Positions 58,777 through 64,000 of a stretch of DNA of 64,000 nt are shown here, piece by piece. The position numbers and the translations under genes are program-made. The notes under the pieces are model-generated. The model saw only the letters and a list, made by a program, of their open reading frames with translations. It had not been told where the DNA came from and ran no database searches. The stretch comes from JAMXLO01 sp963776505. Lineage in GTDB: Bacteria > Pseudomonadota > Alphaproteobacteria > Acetobacterales > Acetobacteraceae. Within the stretch, counting starts at the first letter, position 1. Each line of letters begins with the position of its first letter. The stretch covers positions 75,188-139,187 of the forward strand of contig CAVZNH010000078.1 in assembly GCA_963776505.1 (NCBI GenBank). Reading direction: 5' to 3'.

Positions 58777-59937
58777 TCAGACCAGCACGCGATCCACCAG
58801 ACGGCGGATGAACGCGTCGCATGCATCGAGCTGCTCCTGCGCGATCCATTCGTCGGGCTGGTGTGCCTGCGCGATGTGTCCCGGGCCACAGACGATCGTC
58901 GGGATGCCTGCGCCCTGGTAGTAGCCGCCTTCTGTACCGTAGCTCACCTTTCCCGTGCTGTTCGAACCGGTGAGCTGCTTGACGATTGTCGTCAGCTCAT
59001 GATCGGCGCCGAGCGACAGGCCCGGCATCAAGGTAGTTATCTCGAAGTCGAAGCCGGTATGGGCGCTCACCGCATGCATCGCCGGTTCGATGCTGTCCGC
59101 GACGAACTGCCGCATGCGCTCGACATGGCGCGTCGCGTCGTCGCCCGGGATGTTGCGCCATTCCATGACGAACTCGCAGCGCTCGGGGATGATGTTGAGG
59201 ATCGTGCCACCCTGGACGGTACCGACGTGAATGGTGGTGTGCGGCGGGTCGAAACCTGCCTCGAACGGGCCTTCCTTTGCCAGTCGGCGCGCCTCCGTCA
59301 CGACGTATGCGATCGCCTCGCCGGCGGCGTGGATCGCGTTGACCCCCTTGGCCGGCTCAGCGGAATGTCCGGTCAGCCCGCGCACCTTCACGCGCAGGTT
59401 CAACTTGCCCTTGTGGGCGAGGATCGGCTGCATGCCCGACGGCTCGCCAACCACGCAAAGCGCCGGCTTCAGGCCGGATTCGTCGAGATCCTGGATCAGC
59501 CGCTGCGCGCCCTGGCAGCCGACCTCCTCGTCATAGCTGATGAACAGGTGCAGCGGCCGCGCGAGGTTACGCGCCTTGATATCCGGCACGGCGGCGAGGC
59601 AGGCGGAGACAAAGCCCTTCATGTCGGCCGAACCGCGTGCATAGAGGCGCCCATGGTCGCGCCTCAGCGTGAACGGATCCGCGCTCCATGCCTGACCGTC
59701 AACAGGGACCGTATCAACGTGACCTGACAGAGCGATGCCACCCGGACCTTGTGGACCGATGATGGCATGGATATTGGCCTTTTGTCCCGTCGCGTCAGTG
59801 CTGACGCGATACGAAATGCCATGCGCGTCCAGGTAGTCTCGCACGAACGCAATCAGCGCGAGGTTCGAATTGCGGCTCGTTGTGTCGAACGACGCCAGTT
59901 TGGCGAGCAGCTCCGTGGTGGTGCTGGGTGCATCCAT
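58777..59937 (-). CDS. argE: ArgE-like acetylornithine deacetylase (M20 family)
   Basis: A 386-residue M20 metallopeptidase. GGIALSGHVDTVPVDGQAWS and RLYARGSADMKGFVSACLAA carry the first zinc ligands, SYDEEVGCQGAQRLIQDL has the Glu pair, and RCEFVMEWRNIPGDDATRHV is the dimerisation domain. The C-terminal YGTEGGYYQGAGIPTIVCGP is typical of the ArgE type. Deacetylates N-acetylornithine or a related N-acyl amino acid. It begins a two-gene operon with the aspartoacylase-like gene, near a peptide ABC transporter. Confidence 0.85.
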   Translation of the reverse strand: MDAPSTTTELLAKLASFDTTSRNSNLALIAFVRDYLDAHGISYRVSTDATGQKANIHAIIGPQGPGGIALSGHVDTVPVDGQAWSADPFTLRRDHGRLYARGSADMKGFVSACLAAVPDIKARNLARPLHLFISYDEEVGCQGAQRLIQDLDESGLKPALCVVGEPSGMQPILAHKGKLNLRVKVRGLTGHSAEPAKGVNAIHAAGEAIAYVVTEARRLAKEGPFEAGFDPPHTTIHVGTVQGGTILNIIPERCEFVMEWRNIPGDDATRHVERMRQFVADSIEPAMHAVSAHTGFDFEITTLMPGLSLGADHELTTIVKQLTGSNSTGKVSYGTEGGYYQGAGIPTIVCGPGHIAQAHQPDEWIAQEQLDACDAFIRRLVDRVLV

Positions 59938-60031
59938 GGGGTGAGCTTATACGGGTCGGCACGGACGGCCAACCGATGGCACCTGCCCGTGGGGGCATGA
60001 TATAGGTCGCGCCCAGGGCACGGGAGACCTG

Positions 60032-61006
60032 ATGACAACCTGGCTGATCCGGCGACTGATTCAGGCGCTTTTCGTTTTGCTCGCGATGTCAGTGATCGTG
60101 TTCATCGGCGTGCATGTGATCGGCAATCCGGTCGATATCCTGATCTCGCCCGAGGCGGACCAGGCGGAACGCGCCCGCGTCATCGCCGCGCTCGGGTTGG
60201 ATCAGCCGCTGTGGAAGCAGTATCTGCTGTTTGTCGGCGACGCGCTGCACGGTGATCTCGGTCGCAGCTTCGTGTTCAACGAGCCCGCGCTCCGGCTGAT
60301 CGCGCAACGTATGCCGGCGACGATGGAGCTTGCGGTCACCGCCGTGCTGATGTCGATGCTCATCGGCATTCCACTCGGGCTGTACGCAGGACTGTATCCC
60401 GAAGGCGCGCTGGCGCGCACGATCATGGCCGGCAGCATCCTGGGGTTTTCACTGCCGACTTTCTGGGTCGGGCTGATGCTGATCATGGTGTTCGCAGTGC
60501 AGCTCGGCTGGCTGCCGAGCACCGGCCGTGGCGCGACAGCGGAGTTGTTCGGCATCCAGTGGTCGTTTCTTACGCTGGATGGCCTGCGGCATCTGCTGTT
60601 GCCGGCGTTGAATTTGTCGCTGTTCAACATTTCGCTGGTGCTGCGTCTGACGCGGGCTGGCGTGCGCGAGACGCTGCCGATGGACTTTGTGAAGTTCGCG
60701 CGCGCCAAGGGGCTGACGCCGGCGCGGGTGATCTTCGTCCATGTGCTGAAGAACATCATGATCCCGGTGGTGACCGTGGTCGGGTTGGAGCTTGGCTCCA
60801 CCATCGCATTCGCCGTGGTGACCGAGAGTGTGTTCGCGTGGCCCGGAATGGGGAAGTTGATCATTGATTCGATCAACGTGCTCGATCGACCGGTGATCGT
60901 CGCGTATCTGATGATGATCGTGCTGCTGTTCGTCACGATCAACCTGGTGGTGGACGTGCTTTACACCGTGCTGGACCCGAGGGTGCGGTTGGAGACGAAG
61001 GGGTGA
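60032..61006 (+). CDS. Peptide ABC transporter permease, DppB type
   Basis: A 324-residue membrane permease of the dipeptide/oligopeptide family. WLIRRLIQALFVLLAMSVIV is the first segment; GLYAGLYPEGALARTIMAGS, TFWVGLMLIMVFAVQLGWLP and the permease loop VKFARAKGLTPARVIFVHVL follow. Begins after GGGAGACCTG at 60032. Its stop overlaps the next start as GTGA. No substrate-binding protein gene is in the window for this transporter. Confidence 0.9.
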   Translation: MTTWLIRRLIQALFVLLAMSVIVFIGVHVIGNPVDILISPEADQAERARVIAALGLDQPLWKQYLLFVGDALHGDLGRSFVFNEPALRLIAQRMPATMELAVTAVLMSMLIGIPLGLYAGLYPEGALARTIMAGSILGFSLPTFWVGLMLIMVFAVQLGWLPSTGRGATAELFGIQWSFLTLDGLRHLLLPALNLSLFNISLVLRLTRAGVRETLPMDFVKFARAKGLTPARVIFVHVLKNIMIPVVTVVGLELGSTIAFAVVTESVFAWPGMGKLIIDSINVLDRPVIVAYLMMIVLLFVTINLVVDVLYTVLDPRVRLETKG

Positions 61007-61983
61007 GCGGCAGCGCCCCCTCCCCTCAGCTTCCTCCCGCAAGGGGAGGGGGAGTATCTACAGCGACGGCGCTCCCCCTCCCCTTGCGGGAGGGGGTTGA
61101 GGGGAGGCGTGAGGAAACCCCATTCCGCCGCTTCGTCTCCGAGTTCGCGGCGTCGCGCATGGCTCTTGCGGCGCTCGTCGTGTTCGTCCTCATCGGGCTC
61201 GCCGCGATCTTCGCCCCGCTCATTACGCCGCAGAATCCCTACGACCTATCACAGCTCGACATCATGGATGGCCGCCTGCCGCCGGGTTCGGCGTCGGGGG
61301 CCGGCTACACCTATATGCTGGGCACCGACGACCAGGGTCGCGACATGTTCTCCGGCATCCTTTACGGCCTCCGCATTTCGCTCGGCGTCGGCATCGGCTC
61401 CGCATTCATCGCGTGCATCTTTGGCACCGCTCTCGGCCTGTTTGCCGCCTATACCGGAGGACGAACCGACGCCGCCATCATGCGTCTGGTCGATCTCCAG
61501 CTCTCTTTCCCTTCCATTCTTGTCGCGCTGATGATTCTCGCCATGCTCGGCAAGGGCGTGATGAACGTCGTGCTGGCGCTGGTCATCGTCGAATGGGCGT
61601 ACTACACGCGCACGGTGCGGGCCTCCGCCCTGGTGGAACGCCGTCGCGAATACATCGAAGCGGCAGAATGCCTCGCGCTGCCGAAGCACCGCATCATCTT
61701 CCGCCACCTGTTTCCCAACTGCCTGCCACCGCTGATCGTCATCGCCACCCAACAGGTCGCACGCGCCATCGCTCTGGAAGCGACGCTGTCGTTCCTCGGC
61801 CTGGGCGTCCCGATCACCGAGCCATCGCTGGGCTTGCTGATCGCCAACGGCTACCAGTACATGCTCTCTGGCAAGTACTGGATCAGCTTTTATCCAGGGA
61901 TTGCTCTGCTGGTCACCATCGTCGCCATCAACCTGGTTGGCGACCAGTTGCGCGACGTGCTGAACCCGCGGCTGCAGCGGTGA
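61003..61983 (+). CDS. Peptide ABC transporter permease, DppC type, with repeat-derived N-terminus
   Basis: A 326-residue permease. After an odd N-terminus, ETPFRRFVSEFAASRMALAA and VVFVLIGLAAIFAPLITPQN begin the typical DppC body. YMLGTDDQGRDMFSGILYGL and ECLALPKHRIIFRHLFPNCL are hallmarks. Residues about 4-36 (APSPQLPPARGGG and ATALPLPLREGVEGRRE) are translated from a GC-rich palindromic repeat (copy D). The start is GTG at 61003, overlapping the DppB stop. The repeat adds about 30 residues that other DppC proteins do not have. Confidence 0.88.
   Translation: MSGSAPSPQLPPARGGGVSTATALPLPLREGVEGRREETPFRRFVSEFAASRMALAALVVFVLIGLAAIFAPLITPQNPYDLSQLDIMDGRLPPGSASGAGYTYMLGTDDQGRDMFSGILYGLRISLGVGIGSAFIACIFGTALGLFAAYTGGRTDAAIMRLVDLQLSFPSILVALMILAMLGKGVMNVVLALVIVEWAYYTRTVRASALVERRREYIEAAECLALPKHRIIFRHLFPNCLPPLIVIATQQVARAIALEATLSFLGLGVPITEPSLGLLIANGYQYMLSGKYWISFYPGIALLVTIVAINLVGDQLRDVLNPRLQR
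61015..61107. repeat. GC-rich palindromic repeat, copy D (inside the DppC coding region)
   Basis: Contains CCTCCCGCAAGGGGAGGGGG and CTCCCCCTCCCCTTGCGGGA in opposite order, that is, two hairpin units flanking TATCTACAGCGACGGC. It lies in frame within the 5' end of the DppC-type gene. Confidence 0.78.
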
Positions 61984-62957
61984 CCACCGCGACCCTCGAG
62001 GTGCGCAACCTGCGCACGCATTTCTTCACGCGCGCGGGCGTGGTGAAGGCGGTGGACGACGTGTCGTTCTCCATCGCGCGCGGACAGGTGCTGGGACTGG
62101 TGGGCGAGTCAGGCTCCGGCAAGACGGTCACCGGATTCTCGATCATTGGCCTGGTCGATCCACCGGGACGCATTGTCGGCGGCTCGATTCTGTACCAGGG
62201 CCAGGACCTCGCGAAACTCTCCGAGCGCGAGATGCGCACCCTGCGCGGCAACCGCATCGCGATGATCTTCCAGGACCCGATGATGACGCTCAATCCGGTC
62301 CTGCGCATCGACACGCAGATGATCGAGGCGGTGCGGGCGCACGCTAAGGTGTCGCACGGCGAGGCACGCACGCGTTCGCGCGATGCCCTTGGCATGGTCG
62401 GGATTCCCAGTCCCGATGAACGCCTCGCAGCCTATCCGCATCAGTTCTCCGGTGGCATGCGGCAGCGCGTGGCGATCGCCATCGCGCTGCTGCATCATCC
62501 CGATCTGCTGATCGCCGATGAGCCGACCACAGCGCTGGACGTCACCATACAGGCACAGATTTTGGCCGAGGTGCAGAAGCTTGCGACAACCTATGGCACC
62601 GGGCTGATCTGGATCACGCACGATCTGTCGGTGATCGCCGGCCTCGCCGACGAGATCGCCGTGATGTACGCCGGGCGCATCGTGGAGACAGGCGCCGCGG
62701 AGGCGGTGCTCGACCGGCCACTGCATCCGTATACACATGGCCTGATCGGCAGCGTGCCGAGCCGCAACCGGCGCGGCGAGAAGCTGCGGCAGATTGCCGG
62801 CATGACGCCGAGCCTGCTCAGCCTGCCGCCGGGCTGCGCATTCCGCACGCGCTGTGCATACGCCGACGCCGCGTGCGAGCAGGAACCGGAAGCATCGCAG
62901 CCGGTGCCGGGCCAGATCACTCGATGCTTTCATCCGCTGGTCGCTGTTCCGGCATGA
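61980..62957 (+). CDS. Peptide ABC transporter ATPase, DppD type
   Basis: A 325-residue ATPase. LEVRNLRTHFFTRAGVVKAV starts the domain, GLVGESGSGKTVTGFSIIGL is Walker A, HQFSGGMRQRVAIAIALLHH is the signature and LLIADEPTTALDVTIQAQIL is Walker B. The C-terminal zone PPGCAFRTRCAYADAACEQE is the Cys-rich oligopeptide-transport motif typical of these ATPases. Start is GTG at 61980 overlapping the DppC stop as GTGA. Confidence 0.92.
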   Translation: MTTATLEVRNLRTHFFTRAGVVKAVDDVSFSIARGQVLGLVGESGSGKTVTGFSIIGLVDPPGRIVGGSILYQGQDLAKLSEREMRTLRGNRIAMIFQDPMMTLNPVLRIDTQMIEAVRAHAKVSHGEARTRSRDALGMVGIPSPDERLAAYPHQFSGGMRQRVAIAIALLHHPDLLIADEPTTALDVTIQAQILAEVQKLATTYGTGLIWITHDLSVIAGLADEIAVMYAGRIVETGAAEAVLDRPLHPYTHGLIGSVPSRNRRGEKLRQIAGMTPSLLSLPPGCAFRTRCAYADAACEQEPEASQPVPGQITRCFHPLVAVPA

Positions 62958-63967
62958 ACGCCACGCCGATCATCGAGCTGCGCGGCGTGTCGAAGCGCTT
63001 CGGCCCGACCTACGACGCGGTCGCGCGCCTCGCCCGTTCCGTCTCGCGTAATTTTGGCGCTGCACAACGAAACGAGATCGTGCGAGCCGTGGATAACGTC
63101 GATCTCACCGTGGCACGCGGCGAGGTCGTCGGCCTGGTGGGCAAATCCGGCTGCGGCAAGTCCACACTCGGCCGGATGGTCGCCGGCATCATGCCGCCGT
63201 CCGACGGCGCCGTCCTGTTCAAGGGCCAGGATATCGCCACCTTGGCGCCGGATCGTGCGCGCGATGCCAAACTCAAGGTGCAGATGATCTTCCAGGACCC
63301 CTACGCCTCGCTCAACCCACGCCTGCGCGTCGAGGACATCGTCGGCGAGGCCCCGCTCTTCCACGGCCTCGTCGCACGCGGCGACCTCGATGCGTATCTC
63401 GATGCACAGCTTCGCCGCGCCGGCCTCGATCCCAGCTATCGTCGGCGCTATCCGCACCAGTTCTCCGGCGGCCAGCGCCAGCGCATCGGCATCGCCCGCG
63501 CGCTCGCGGTACAGCCCGAGTTCCTGGTGTGCGACGAGGCGGTCGCCGCGCTGGATGTGTCGATCCAGGCGCAGATCCTCAACCTGTTCATGGATCTCCG
63601 CCGTGAACTCGACCTCACCTATCTTTTCATCAGCCACGATCTCGGTGTGGTCGAGCATCTCTCAGATCGTGTGCTGATCATGTATCTCGGCCGCATCGTG
63701 GAAAGCGCGCCGGCCGAGGAAGTGTTCGCCCGCGCGAACCATCCTTACACCCAGGCACTGCTCGCCGAGGTGCCACGCATCGAAATACGCAAGCGGCACT
63801 TCACTGCCATCAAGGGCGAGATTCCCAGCCCACTCACGCCGCCCTCGGGCTGTCACTTCCATCCGCGCTGCCCGCACGCGATGCCGCGCTGCAGCCAGGA
63901 GGTGCCGCACCTGCGCGAAATCGCGCCCGGCCATCGCAGCGCGTGCCATCTGAACGACGGGAGCTGA
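62954..63967 (+). CDS. Peptide ABC transporter ATPase, DppF type
   Basis: A 337-residue ATPase, the partner of the DppD-type protein. IIELRGVSKRFGPTYDAVAR, then VGKSGCGKSTLGRMVAGI (Walker A), HQFSGGQRQRIGIARALAVQ (signature) and EFLVCDEAVAALDVSIQAQI (Walker B, with Ala in place of Pro-Thr-Ser at the D loop). The C-terminal PPSGCHFHPRCPHAMPRCSQ is the Cys-rich motif. ATG at 62954 overlaps the DppD stop as ATGA. The window ends 33 bp after its stop, so any further genes are outside. Confidence 0.92.
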   Translation: MNATPIIELRGVSKRFGPTYDAVARLARSVSRNFGAAQRNEIVRAVDNVDLTVARGEVVGLVGKSGCGKSTLGRMVAGIMPPSDGAVLFKGQDIATLAPDRARDAKLKVQMIFQDPYASLNPRLRVEDIVGEAPLFHGLVARGDLDAYLDAQLRRAGLDPSYRRRYPHQFSGGQRQRIGIARALAVQPEFLVCDEAVAALDVSIQAQILNLFMDLRRELDLTYLFISHDLGVVEHLSDRVLIMYLGRIVESAPAEEVFARANHPYTQALLAEVPRIEIRKRHFTAIKGEIPSPLTPPSGCHFHPRCPHAMPRCSQEVPHLREIAPGHRSACHLNDGS

Positions 63968-64000
63968 ACGTCCTGTGACTTCCTCACCACTCCGTATCGG

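Overview
The window looks like part of the chromosome of a high-GC (about two-thirds G+C by eye) alphaproteobacterium, most likely from Rhodospirillales/Acetobacteraceae. The pointers are an alphaproteobacterial-type SspB, an RHH_4 ribbon-helix-helix protein, tightly overlapping genes, many MFS, LLM-flavoprotein and CoA/ThDP catabolic genes, and GC-rich palindromic repeats. There is no rRNA and no CRISPR array. The only tRNA is tRNA-Val(GAC) at 3142-3216. The taxonomic call is inference from gene content.

Layout. 0-3.7 kb: CoA-transferase, lytic transglycosylase, N-formylglutamate amidohydrolase, tRNA-Val and two small proteins. 3.7-11 kb (minus): a tightly coupled run sspB - class I fumarase - VOC protein - YhhQ-type queuosine-precursor transporter - queA - tgt - queF - queG, followed by a decayed tail of a class II fumarase (fumC). 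11-22.4 kb: an MFS gene fused to an IS110 transposase remnant, a LysR/P1-peptidase pair with a divergent oxidoreductase-MFS pair, an alcohol dehydrogenase, a DsbA-like isomerase, YqgE, a CMD-family protein, a DUF2189 membrane protein and an LLM flavoprotein. 22.4-25.6 kb: an accessory patch with repeats, a zinc-ribbon/Mrr-like nuclease and a damaged toxin-antitoxin pair. 25.6-32.6 kb: ThDP enzyme, MFS, amidohydrolase, a response regulator lacking the usual Asp, and an exported coiled-coil protein.

32.8-45.7 kb is a catabolic region. It holds a methyltransferase, a flavin reductase, an MmgE/PrpD protein, an NtaA-type LLM monooxygenase, and then an eight-gene plus-strand run: DUF2188, two-subunit 2-oxoacid dehydrogenase E1, class V PLP enzyme, an unrecognised internally duplicated protein, a second ThDP enzyme, a YghU-type glutathione enzyme and an alpha/beta hydrolase with a Cys nucleophile. 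This run is the best candidate for an undescribed pathway. 46.6-53.4 kb (minus) is a second catabolic and uptake operon with two LLM enzymes, an epimerase/dehydrogenase, an NMT1/SsuA-type ABC importer and an MFS transporter. 53.4-64 kb: a chemoreceptor ending in a PilZ domain, a GNAT-NUDIX fusion, a CinA-like protein, an aspartoacylase-family protein, an ArgE-like deacylase and a Dpp-type peptide ABC transporter.

Two things cut across the window. First, roughly twenty otherwise well-conserved genes are broken by single-base shifts, mostly of the one-extra-base type. This points to residual sequencing insertions rather than decay, so these genes are annotated as single genes with their shift positions. 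Second, a GC-rich palindromic repeat occurs four times and supplies the end of QueA, the start of a peptide permease, and the region where the start of an SsuC-like permease should be.
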